Shown here piece by piece: positions 34,808-45,404 of a DNA stretch of 64,000 nucleotides (position 1 is its first letter; every line of letters begins with the position of its first letter). Source of the stretch: Flabesymbios commensalis (lineage: Eukaryota > Annelida > Polychaeta > Terebellida > Flabelligeridae); NCBI GenBank assembly GCA_964017125.1, contig OZ024914.1, positions 20,574,393-20,638,392 on the forward strand, read 5' to 3'. The notes below the pieces were generated by a model that searched no databases, was not told the DNA's origin, and saw only the letters and a program-made list of their open reading frames with translations. Both the position numbers and the translations under genes were made by a program.

Positions 34808-36873
34808 GTTGCTCGCATATCACGGTCAATTGCCCTCACACTGATGATATATGCATATGTGTAGTATATCGGGCATTTCCAGAATACTGCTGTTGGCTGA
34901 TCTCCAAATGACTCCAATGTTCTCTAGAAATTAAACATCTTTCCGTGAAGAGCTGGAACCTGTAGGCTGAAATCTTGGATTTTTAGAAGCTGCTCAGTTG
35001 AATAAATCTTGTTTTCAATCACTGCTTTTAAAACAGTCTCTATATCTTTATCAGCCACTTAATATCGAAGGCTTCCCAGAATAATCGCCACATGGCTAGA
35101 ATTCGGATAGAATGCATCATCTGATAGTAGTCAGCTTTTCCCCCAAACATCTTGTTTGCCGTTCCCTTTTGGCAGAGGCCTGCTGTGACAAGAATATATT
35201 CAACACCTGCATCCCTGGTAATCTTACAAATGGCCTTGACCTAGTTGTGAGCCTGGTGAAATCCACCTAACAGCTAAGACTAAATTGTTGAACTCGTCCT
35301 TATATAGTTTGTCCTTGATAGCAACGGCAGCTTCATATGTCGCCTGATCTCCAGTGATTACAGTCCACTGGTCGCCAAGCAAACATGGTGTCTTTACCAA
35401 CCATACCATTTCGTCCTTAAGCACAGCTGGATTGGTCGGGGATGCTGGGATAAAAGATAAGTATCCAATCTTGCTGGCTTGGTTGTGTGGACGAAGTCTT
35501 GCACAGAACGCCGAAAAGCCTGGTAAGCCACTTTCTATCTTACATGGAATGTCAAGAAGTTGTGATATGGTTGCCGCTCTACCCAAGCGATACACAAGAA
35601 GCATGTATTCAGATGTCCTGTCAGCTCGGGTGTGTTAATTGTCTACATCCATGATATTACCAAGAGACCTGGATATCTGTCTATTTTTGCTGAAATGCGA
35701 ATGGTCGGTATGGAAGTGCTAGGACCAGAGGGAAGAGTATTTCGTTGCTCTGGTGTTGATGTAGAGATTGTTACTGCCTTGGCGTGTTGATCATTGTCCG
35801 AGGAATCTGGGTTTTCAATGATGATTGCTGTTGTGGCATTGAAGCTACCACCCTCTAATGTATTCTTCTTCCAATCTAGGTTGTTCATTGCAAAGACGTG
35901 AGGCATCTTCCTGTTGTTAGACATGTTTTCTGGAATGTACACACCAACTTCTTCCACCTGCTGCATGATCTTATTTTTTGACCCAGTCGGTTGTTCAGAG
36001 TAATCTGATTTTCTGTGTGTCTGATTGAACACATAGTGAGCTGTAGCTATTCCCAATGAAGTTTGTATCCCAAACACGTGCTGTAAAATTTGTTGAGACA
36101 TGGTTAGAGTTTTTTCTTTCACTGCAGACTCTACTTTCACTCTTCCGGAATCGAGAAGCTCTGCTGCTTTCTCAGAGAGCAGAATGCTGGTGAAGTTAAA
36201 CAGCTTATCTGGAATCATTTTTCAGCTGCTGAAAAAAAATATGTCAGCTGACTGTTGGGTGTGTAATTCCTGTTTGCACTGCTAAGCAGCATTTCTGAGT
36301 ATCTTTGCGACACGTTGTAGTGTTCTCTGATCATCAGTTATGTGATTTTCTTCCTCTAGACGCCTCAGCTTCTCCAGGGCATTGCCGAAAGGTATTAGCG
36401 ATGCACAATTGAATCCTGGTTCGTATGCCAGAACAAATTATGGCGACCGATTTACCGTATTTCTCTTTCAACTTCTATTTATAAGGCTGCATGCTCGGTA
36501 ATCATCAGCATGTTTTACTTATAGCTCCTGGAGAATGGTTCACTGCTGGTATCGCTGTGGTTTGATCAGGAAGCCACACTTATCACTGAAAAGAGGTGTG
36601 CTTTCGTGTGTGGATGGCCTTAGACTTATTTATACAATGTTTGTGATAGCATATATTATTTGCCACCATGTCGTGTCCGGGACCAATCAATCTTAACATG
36701 GTATCATCTCTTCCCAGCCTTTGAGCCCGAACCAGCATTTTGGTTGTTTTTATGGACACCATAAATGTTGATACGTTCTGTTTAGTATTTATGTGAGGTT
36801 GCTCAGAAGATGTGCTGCACTGGTTGGACTGAGTCTGCTGCACTTCCTTCCTGATGACGTTTTGTTGGAGCAT
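34808..36873 (-). pseudogene. N-terminal half of transposon-type protein (copy 3)
   Basis: Same family blocks as copy 1. Around 36005 this copy reads GTAATCTGATTTTCTG where the others read GTAATCAAAGATTTTCTG. The net two-base difference puts two blocks that are in separate frames elsewhere into one 191-codon open frame (36218-35643). Other breaks remain, so the copy is still non-functional. Confidence 0.75.
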
Positions 36874-37135
36874 AGGTATACTTTTCTTGTTTGTATACCA
36901 GTTTCTACATTTATCATGTCACTTAGGGACCTTGTCTTCAAGCCATGTCCTCACATCATCAGCCTAATATAAGTATCATCTTTGCCAGAATTTATTGCAT
37001 TCATTGCCAGAATAAACTAATTGCTAAATGTGATATTACGCAGTGGCTTTACACTAGATTGCTGACACACAAATGCACTTTGTATAGTCTATGCTGGGAA
37101 TAGAGGTCGACTTTTTCTTCTTTGAAGGTTCAGGA

Positions 37136-37444
37136 GGGCGGGGGCCCTAGGTTAGTGGTTAGCACCGCTGCCTTTCACGCAAGAGTTTGGGGTTCGGTTC
37201 CCGGTCTCGGCGGTTTGAAAGAAACAAAAAAAATTCTTCCCCATCCACGTGTGAAAGTCAGTATTGTGGGGAGCCTCCGTGACCGAGAGGTAGCGTGCTC
37301 GGCCTCAGACCGCCAGGGCTCGAATTTCGAATCCTGTGTCTGGAGGACAGTGTCATCTCAATCATCTCACCATCCTCAGGAGGTTCTCCTGGCCCAGTTT
37401 AGCCTATATGTGCACAAATGTGGCCTAAAGCCCGATTCATTTCA
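37136..37444 (+). mobile_element. Dimeric tRNA SINE (copy 3)
   Basis: Same insertion as at 26380, with identical flanking duplication. Confidence 0.92.
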
Positions 37445-39078
37445 TTTGAAGGTTCAGGATTCAGTGACACACCACCTTCTATGACCCTCTTTGTTGACAT
37501 GCTAAATTTGAGTAATTGGCTTCTAACTACCTACCACACACCACCACCAAACATAAATATTTAAAAATAACCAGCCACCATAAGCAATAACATTCAACTA
37601 GCAATTGTAAAATGTGTGGACATTTTACATGACACTTCATCAAATTTATTGGAATGACGACGTGCTTACATTGTTATATTCTATGCTAGCAAAACACAGC
37701 ACTACTCAACGAGCTGTTATCTCAAGGAGTAGTTATATTGCATCAAGCGTGGTTTTATTGTGATCTTTGACCCTCAAAACATGGGTCTAGATAACTTTAA
37801 AAACAAAATATCTCAAATATTGACCGAGATATTGACAAATTCCGGTTTTTTCGGTAATGGCCGCCGTTATTGGCTTCCAGCCAATTTTGAGTAGTCGATT
37901 CGCATGGTTGTGCACCTAGATTGTGATCCTAGACATATGTAGATATCGTTTCAAGTGCCCAACCTTTTACAACACGCCGTGTCTGTTTTTCAAAAAAAAT
38001 TGATGTTTGCCCCCTGAGTATATATAGGCCTACATAGGTCCTATCAATGATTAGGCAAAAAATACCTTTGTTTCCAATTAGCCTACCCGACCAACCATAT
38101 TTGACCCCAAAGTTGTCTGCCAATTTCCGATTTTTTTTTTCTGCAATTCTGCATTTTGGGCCAATCTGACTTTTTTTTCAAAGTGAAATTGAAATAGAAA
38201 ATTTCTCTACCTAGTCCTACCCTATTTTGGAGGGCCATATAGTCTAGTCTAGGTCCACCGAAATAAAAAACAAATCAAAAAAATCATTGTGTTGGCCCCT
38301 ATTCCCTTTTTCACTTGACACTTGACACTTGACACTTTTCCAGTTCCAGACATTTTCAGGTGGCGTCTATATTTATAAACTGGGCCTAGTCATAAACTAA
38401 TAGTAGGCCTAGACATCTGGTCGGCAGGGATTTGAGACTTGCTAGTCTATCTAGGCCTAGACCTGCTCTTTGAAGCATCGTGCTGCTTGCATTGCTGATT
38501 ATGAACTGCAACTTTGCCATTGGCTGAAATGAACTGACACTCACACACACAGTGTCACTCACTGTGAGTCTGTGTCAGTGACCCTTCACTGAAAATGTCT
38601 TCACTGACCTCACACAGTTCAGTGACAAAGGTAGGCCTATAATCATTTCACTGCATTAATTTTAAATTGAAGTTCAGCCTTCGCGCCCAGGGCCGTGGGC
38701 TATTATCTATAACGTTATGATTTGAAGAGTCAGAAAATGTCGGATGCTAATTCTATATGTTTACCAAATTTTTAATTAGCATAATTAACATATTTAATTA
38801 GGTAAAATTAGGGACTCGCCTTGGCCTATATCAGAAGGGTCAACCTCCATTCAACACTAACTCTCAAATTCAGCTTACTTTTGCATTTTTCAAGCATAAA
38901 ATAAACATTTTTTCAAAAATGCAAATGGCTAACATCCGCCATTTTTAATATGCATATTTGATTAGGTCATTGCAAGACCAATATCATTATCTTTGATAAA
39001 CTTGAGGTTTGACACCCTCGTTTCTACATAATCATGGTAATGAATATGCTCAGAATATTGAAAAAAAACTCATACAAC

Positions 39079-39699
39079 GCTTTTAAAGAAAAAAAATCAA
39101 AATGGCCGATCCAAATATATCTACAGCTCATTGATGTAGGCCTAGCATGTTAGGCTACCTTTATTAAAAAATCGCACAATTATCATATTCAAATGCAATA
39201 TTCAACAAACTGCTATGCATAGGCCTACATCAAATGATATTAAAAATAAAACTGTTTTCACGGTTTTATCCTAGCGATTATGAGGCCCGTGCAAATGTAG
39301 CTGAGCTCACTCAATGATGAGAGTGGTAATCACTCCGGTGCGTCATACACATAACCGGCTTCATCCGGATGACCAAATTTAAGATGGTGGTTATTAGACA
39401 GACAGAATACCTGTCAATACGTCATTAAATAAGCAAGGAAATCTGCATAGCTTTCAATACCATTATCCCTGATTATGGTGGATAAGTGATTTTCCCTACC
39501 TATAGATCACATTGCAGGCTGGAGTGGACGTGCATACAATACTAGAGTCTCACCTGGACCTATATTATTAGGCTGGGGCTATTTAGGATTTGTGGCTATT
39601 CGAGGTTCTTATCGTGAAAATTGAAGCTGCCTTCTCGGCTTCACTACGAGACACCGATCCTCATACCTCTGGTGCATCAGTAAAAATAAATTAGGAAAT
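39079..39699. other. Unrecognised DNA after the triplication
   Basis: Contains AAAATGGCCGATCC near 39099 and TAGGCCTA words. No gene or element recognised. Confidence 0.45.
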
Positions 39700-40830
39700 C
39701 CATTACAGTCAGCTTATCGGACATTTCACTCAACTGTGTCAGTTTTAATGAAAGTCGAAAATAATATTGCATTTAGACAAAGGCCGAGTCATTGCCTTCA
39801 TGCGTCTCCACCTGACTGCGGCTTTTGACACTATTGATCTTATTGATCCTATCTTACACTAGTAAACTGACACGCTGCCGAATTGGTAAGGTGTTTCTTG
39901 TGTGGCTCTGGATTTCTGTTCATACTATCTGAGAGACAAGTGTCAAAAAGCAACAAAATTAGACAAATTGTCTACTGCTTCCAATCCTTTACATGGCTAC
40001 CACAAGGGTCTGTATTGTGCCCTTTGCTGATCACTCTTTACACTTAACTCGGTTATATTATCTCTGGACATAGTTTGAGTCACCATCTTTATGCAGATGA
40101 CACTCCATTTATATATCTCTGTGTACTGAGAGTGCTCGGCAATCTTTGGTGGAACTACAGAGGTGTGTCATGAGTGTCTTTTATTGGATGACTCAAACCA
40201 AGTTAAACCTAAATCCAAGTAAAACCGAATTCCTTCTAATTGGATATAAATTTCAACAAAAAAAGATTAGCCATCTGCTCCCCTTCCAATTCTTCATAAC
40301 CAAACAGACCCAGCAGATTCTGCAAAGAGACCTGGGAGTCCTATTTGACAATAATTTTAGCCAAGATATATCGTGTAGTGCATGTTTCTATCATATTTGG
40401 GATATTCGACGCATCAGCAAAGGTTTACCTCTGGCTCTTGCTGAACAAATTGCTGTCGCATTAGTAACTAGTAAACTGGATTATTGTAATTCTTTACTAC
40501 ATAATATACCAGCAAAAATTACAGCATGTCCAAAATTATCTGGCTAGGGTAGGGACCCACACTTTATTCGCTCCATCCCTATACTAAAGTCATTACATTG
40601 ACAGCTGAAAATATGCACACTTGTTTTCCGATACTTGATTTCTAATCAACCATAATACTTTTGGTGCTACTTGTCTACCAAAAAACCGCTCTGATCTTCT
40701 CATACCAAAAAACTTTATGTTCTGCAAAGAACGACTCGATGGCATTTTCTGTTGTAGGAATTCATTATTTGTCTCCATAAGAACATCAACAGCGATCACG
40801 TTTTTCAGAAAATTAATTAAAAAAAAAATC
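39700..40830 (+). mobile_element. LINE fragment, CR1/L2-like reverse transcriptase
   Basis: Translated pieces in order: LQSAYRTFHSTVSVLMKVEN (39706 on), DKGRVIAFMRLHLTAAFDTI, LPQGSVL near 39997, HLYADDT with the catalytic YADD at about 40084-40104, WMTQTKLNLNPSKTEFLLIG, DLGVLFDNNFSQDISC, ACFYHIWDIRRISKGLPLAL, VALVTSKLDYCNSLLHNIP and LARVGTHTLFAPSL. This is the standard order of the RT domain and its C-terminal tail in jockey-superfamily (CR1/L2-type) LINEs. The 5' part with the endonuclease is missing, and there are frame changes and stops. The longest open piece is 40146-40547 (133 codons). The element cannot be active. Confidence 0.9.
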
Positions 40831-41529
40831 TGATTTAGCTTTTCTACCCTATAGACAGGGCTCATTTTTCAAAAAGAGGCATTCCTAAAGTTTGTAAGGC
40901 ATTTCTTAGTATAATTTGTCATGTAGTTGTTTTCACACAATTCGGATATGCTGATTCCAAATCTGCCCCATGCTAAGCTCTATTTTTAGTTTTTCCCTTT
41001 CAAAATTGCAAAACAAAATGGCCGCCAAAATAGCAGATAAAGTCTCAATTATCATGATTATACATCACGTCTGGGTGCACATCGGACACACAAACTTGAC
41101 TTTCGAGTTCAAAATAACATTTTTGTTTTAAGGAATTTCATGTTCTAAGGCCTGGTCAACTATCACGCAAAAAATCCAAGATGGCCGCCAATAATACAGA
41201 AAGTACCATAACGTTTTTCTAAAAGTCATAGAAAGTTGTTTTTGGTGGCTAAATATAAGTTTTTAATACCAATCAATCTAGTACAATACAGTAATAACCT
41301 CTTAACTTTCATATTACTTGTAGTTTCATGGAAAAATCCAAGATGGCCGTCAATTATACAGCAAGTACTATAACCATTTTTTTAAATGTCGTAGGAAGTT
41401 ATTTTTGGCGCTTAAATAGTTTTCTGATACAAACAAATTACACAGCATCAAAAAACGCAACTTCCATTTTACATGTAGTTACGAGGAATGCAAAAAAATA
41501 TGATTATTAAAAAAACACACATTAACTAT

Positions 41530-42497
41530 GAGGAAATTGCACAAAAATAGCATGTGTTACTTTCATCACTGTAGTTACATAGGCTTGCTGTGTATATCTC
41601 AGATTTGCATGAATGCCATCATCTTGCATAATGATAATGCTAGAATAGTCACCCTCATCAAGACTATTGATCATATATTTGTGTAGCTTCGGAATTGATG
41701 TAGCGACTCCTTGATAGGACGCCATTGGCTACTTTCTCGTGGTCCTAATTCACACTTAATCAGACTAAATGTGATAGTTCTTCAGGTTGAGCAGGAAGCT
41801 TTTACACGAGAATTAGTTGCAGTTGTCCACCAGTGAAGCTCCAACCACAATCTCATAGATGTTTAAAATATTGTTATCTGGCCAGAGCTGTATTTATTGC
41901 TAAACAGGCATAAAATACAACGGAAACAATATATCCACTTTTTGTGGCAGGGGTTATTGACGAAGAGGATACATTGAAATACTCCAATTGGCTTAACTTC
42001 TGGTTCTGGATGTTTATGAATTAATTTAAATGTCTTTCTTTTAGAATTGATGTGCTGGTGTTGTGGAAGCCATTGGGACGATTGAATGGTACGGTAAATA
42101 TCACCAGTTCTAGGTTTACACAGCTAGGCATTGCTATGATGAGAACGCTTCGAAAGCAGAATGAGCAAGTTTACATAAGTTCCTACGACTACCACATTGT
42201 CAGTATATGACAGTTTGATTGCCGTAATAGCATTTAACGTCCCATCAACGTCCCATTTTTTCACACTTATACCAGTGTTCATTGAATAGTTGAATGGCAT
42301 TGTTCTTTATCAAAAGTGGTGAATTTGAACATTGAACTGAAACTGTATTGCCCCCCTGCCTGATTCTGTACTTGATATGTTATATATTCATCTGAGATAA
42401 CATCGCAGTGTGCATGGAAATGTAGATTATTATATGATCAATGTTTATTACAAAAGAATATAATAGATAAGTAATAAATAATCTGTATGAATGATAA
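41530..42497. other. Middle of the foldback-like element
   Basis: No coding region recognised. The small minus-strand open frame at 41522-41725 has no family resemblance. Confidence 0.4.
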
Positions 42498-42757
42498 TTA
42501 ACCCTTTCAAGCCTGAGTTTACCATTGTCATCTTCATCCACTACAAGCCGCGAATCGCTGTCACAATTCTCGGCTTGTAGTTGATGAAGGTGATTGAAGT
42601 GGGTGAAAAATTAAAGAAAATTGCCATGTATTGGTAAACCAGTTTCATAGAATTTTTAATTCTACAACCCCTAGTTGTCATGGTTGTGGAAAAATTAAGT
42701 CCGTTTTCAGGGATCTAAAATGATGCTTTAATGCATCGTTAGGGCCTAAAAGGTTAA
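42498..42757. mobile_element. TTAA MITE, family 2 (copy 2)
   Basis: TTAACCCTTTCAAGCCTGAG at the left and GGGCCTAAAAGGTTAA at the right. The hairpin ATCCACTACAAGCCGCGAAT and GGCTTGTAGTTGATGAAGG matches the element at 10778. It also shares ATTGGTAAACCAGTTTCATG-type sequence and TTTAATGCATCGT. Confidence 0.88.
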
Positions 42758-43560
42758 TCTACTATGTCTGGAGGAGATAGTTATTAGGGACCTAAAAATC
42801 TTCACGTCCATCATATGAGTTCATCACTTTATATTATGGTAAGACTTATTGTCTTTAACATTGATACATCTTCCTGCAAAATAGGGTGGTCGCTCCCATA
42901 CCACTTCAAGACAAAACTGAACCATTCTGATAAAAAATATAAAAAATAGGATGATAATATTATCAAGATTATGTAAATTGTCAATCCGATTGAGAAACAT
43001 AATTTGTATGTGATATGCACGTTTTAACCAGCACAATATACCTAGTTATTAGAATCATAAATTGTTAAATTAAAACGACTTCTTGTCTCAATAAGAATGG
43101 AGCATGTATGTGTGTCATTATTGCCATGGTTATGCAGACCACCTTGATGGATTAACTTCATGTTTTGCTTAAACCTAGTACAGGGCTTGGGCAGGAGGGT
43201 GCCACTCGTGGCCAGTGCACATTTAAATTATTGCTTTCTTCCTTAATACGGTACTGTAAAAACACGATGCAGGTGGATATCACATAGGCCACATACTAAT
43301 ATGCCTAGAACGGATATATGGTGAGTGACAGGTTATCTAGTGCCGGACAATGATCAACAATCATAAAATATTTTTTGTCAATAGTCTAAACATTTTTACA
43401 ACATGCCGTATAATACGTTTGTTTTCCTCGGATTCTAAATGTGAAATAATGACTTTATTAAATAAATCATTATTATTACACTGGACTACGATGTGTCGTT
43501 TTCCTGGCGCAACATTTGTTTTTCCCCATAACTTTGCGAAATATTGATAATAGATGTTAT
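42758..43560. other. Unrecognised DNA within the foldback-like element
   Basis: No gene recognised. Overlapping minus-strand open frames near 42830-43030 and 43361-43618 have no family resemblance. Confidence 0.4.
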
Positions 43561-44249
43561 CACGGCTCTGAATTGGTTTCCCGGGTGTGAGAAACCTATA
43601 TGTAGACACCAAAAACACATCTCTACGTTATTTGGAAGCAAAGTTATGGCACATTGCCTTGAAGTGGTGGCCATTTTGGATTTTGTCCTCTAGCGGCAAA
43701 CGCACAAGGTTAAATTTAGGGGACTAAAAGTATGGTGCTCAGGTGGGTTTTAATACACCGAAATAATGTTTTTATGGTCATTGTAAGCCAAGCCGTGATG
43801 TAATCTAATGTAAACTAATTTTGGCGGCCATTTTGTTTTTGAATTTTGAGTAGGAAAAACGCAAAATATAGCTTGACATGGGGCAGATTTGGAATCAGCG
43901 TTCCCAAATTGTGTAAGAACAACTGCATGCCAAATTCTACTAAAAAATGCCTTACCAAGTCAAAGATTTCGAGAATGGACCCTGACTACTAGCTCTTTTA
44001 CTGCCCGGCACCCTTTTGACAACCATGATTTGGATATTTCTTGAATATAGTTCTGGATTGTCGCGCCTCTGAGCTCGTTCCTCTGAGAAATTAGGCGCTA
44101 CAAAAGTAATTTAGTTGAATTCAATGCTTAATGTCGCGATGGGTCGTTGCCAAGGACCAAGCTGGTTGCTTTTTCAATGCTGTTGAATCGGATATAGGGT
44201 GATCACCAAAACGACATAGGTTCATTTGGGAAACACTTACACTAGATAA

Positions 44250-44820
44250 GAGTAGGGCATAGTACCGACTTCAGGCGTCCTTCCATTGCGATATCGCCAT
44301 GATTGTGCAGAAAACGACGCAAAACAATATTCACTCATTGATTTAGTCGGGCATACCTTAAAAACTGTTTGGTCGACACCAAAATCATGAATCGGCCTAT
44401 ATTCTGTCAAAAAATATATCAATTTATAGTTTGACCTTGCACAGATGGCGGCCATCTTGGAATTTAACCACAACGCAATGTCTCAAGTACGTTCTGGTCA
44501 CATCAGGTATATCTGAAAACCCTACGAACGACACCAAAATGATGAATCTGTTTCGTTTCTGTGGAGAAATAATAACAATTTATTGTTTGGCCTTGCACAA
44601 ATGGCGGCCATCTTGTATCTTACCACCACTCTGAAAAAAAAGAATCGAAAACACACATTTTCCAGGAACCCCATAATCACGAAAACCCATAATTCTCACT
44701 ACAGTGATACAACTGAACAAAAAAAAAACATAATGTGCTTTTCACATATAATTTATAGATTTATCAATATAAATGCGCCTTGGCGGCCATTTTGAATTTT
44801 TTGATACAGTTTTCCTATAA
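44250..44820. repeat. Second AGATGGCGGCCATCTTG array
   Basis: Units of about 155 bp repeat GACACCAAAATSATGAATC (44375 and 44530), TTGNCCTTGCACARATGGCG and GGCCATCTTG (44449 and 44603), with a third GGCGGCCATTTTG near 44782. GGCGGCC words match those in the foldback-like arms at 41 and 43.7 kb, so this is probably another arm of the same family. Short open frames here are shadows. Confidence 0.7.
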
Positions 44821-44889
44821 TATATCTTTCAAATTCTATTGGACTCATTTATTGGACTCAAAATATAGTTTTAGTACCTTTCTTTTATT

Positions 44890-45075
44890 ATTATTGTCAT
44901 TGGAAATTGAGATATAAGCAAATTATTGGATTACCTCATAAATTATGCTAATTATGCTAATTTAAAAAATGCTCAACATATAAAATTTAGCATCCGGCAT
45001 TTTCCAGCTTCTTTGACCCTATATATCTCGTTTCCATCAAAAAACCTTGCTGTAAAGAGCATTTTGGGTTTACCT
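44890..45075 (-). repeat. Dispersed Repeat A, inverted copy
   Basis: On the minus strand it reads AGTCTACTTGCC, AAAATGCTCTTTACAGCAAG, GGTTTTTTGATGGAAAC, AAAATGCCGGATGCTAAATT, TATATGTTGAGCATTTTTTA and TTAGCATAATTAGCATAATT, matching 22660-22850. It lies next to the hairpin at 45241 and the minisatellite. Confidence 0.85.
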
Positions 45076-45240
45076 GCCTGGCAAGTAGACTAATGTTGTA
45101 TGTATACATGCTGTATAGCAAGGGAGATGGGAATGCTAATGACTGAGCGACGGCGATTCACCACCTATGATCGTTTGCTGTGTGGTCGACTGTACACTTT
45201 TTTGCATCGTTAAAAGTGTTGGACAGTCGTGTGAGAAAAT

Positions 45241-45380
45241 ACAAACGGTATTCATTTTCGTGCGGTATGGAAAAATACAGCACTTGTCCAAGAAATAAGG
45301 TGTTCCCCTGATGGCTCACTACTTATTCCTTGGACTAGTGCTGTATTTCCCAATACTGCACTCAAATGAACGCCGTTTGC
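45241..45380. mobile_element. 140-bp hairpin MITE
   Basis: CAAACGG...TTCATTT and AATACAGCAC...GTCCAAG on the left pair with CTTGGAC...GTGCTGTATT and AAATGAA..CCGTTTG on the right, leaving a short centre (GTTCCCCTGATGGCTCA). The stem is around 60 bp with a few mismatches. Confidence 0.8.
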
Positions 45381-45404
45381 ATATCATATGTCTACTTTGT
45401 ATGT

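Larger units (their letters stand above)
34165..38016 (-). mobile_element. 3.85-kb DNA transposon with ~290-bp TIRs (copy 3)
   Basis: Same structure as at 23407. It is two bases shorter overall and carries more private substitutions than copies 1 and 2, for example near 34831, 36261, 36730, 37020 and 37716. Confidence 0.8.
33863..38701. mobile_element. Outer inverted-repeat unit (copy 3)
   Basis: Third copy of the 4.84-kb unit. Same end motifs; the surrounding Repeat A halves are also present. Confidence 0.55.
22947..39078. repeat. Head-to-tail triplication of a 5,379-bp segment
   Basis: Copy 1 is 22947-28325, copy 2 is 28326-33704, copy 3 is 33705-39078. Every internal landmark recurs at +5,379; in copy 3 the offset drops by two after about 36005. 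By eye only a handful of substitutions separate copies 1 and 2, and about ten more mark copy 3, with small indels. The junctions join CATACAACTCATACATTT, while copy 3 ends at CATACAAC before diverging. Both unit edges lie in related AAAATGGCTRACATCYGCC sequence, which could have promoted unequal recombination. Confidence 0.97.
40853..43990. mobile_element. Foldback-like element with ~160-bp iterated arms
   Basis: The left part (40890-41060) is mirrored at 43790-43985: TTCCAAATCTGCCCCATG, GTTGTT-TCACACAATT/GTTGTTCTTACACAATT, CAAAACAAAATGGCCGCC and ACATCACG recur inverted. Inside each arm ATGGCCGCC-type words recur about every 160 bp (near 41020, 41180 and 41343 on the left; inverted near 43826 and 43668 on the right). 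Long inverted arms built of tandem units are the mark of foldback elements. No transposase was found; a family-2 MITE sits at 42498. Ends are approximate. Confidence 0.65.

Noticed and set aside
22947-39078. Assembly artefact as the full explanation of the triplication
   Set aside because: Copies carry private substitutions and indels scattered along their length. Haplotype mis-joining cannot be excluded without reads, so it is listed as the refuting test rather than accepted.
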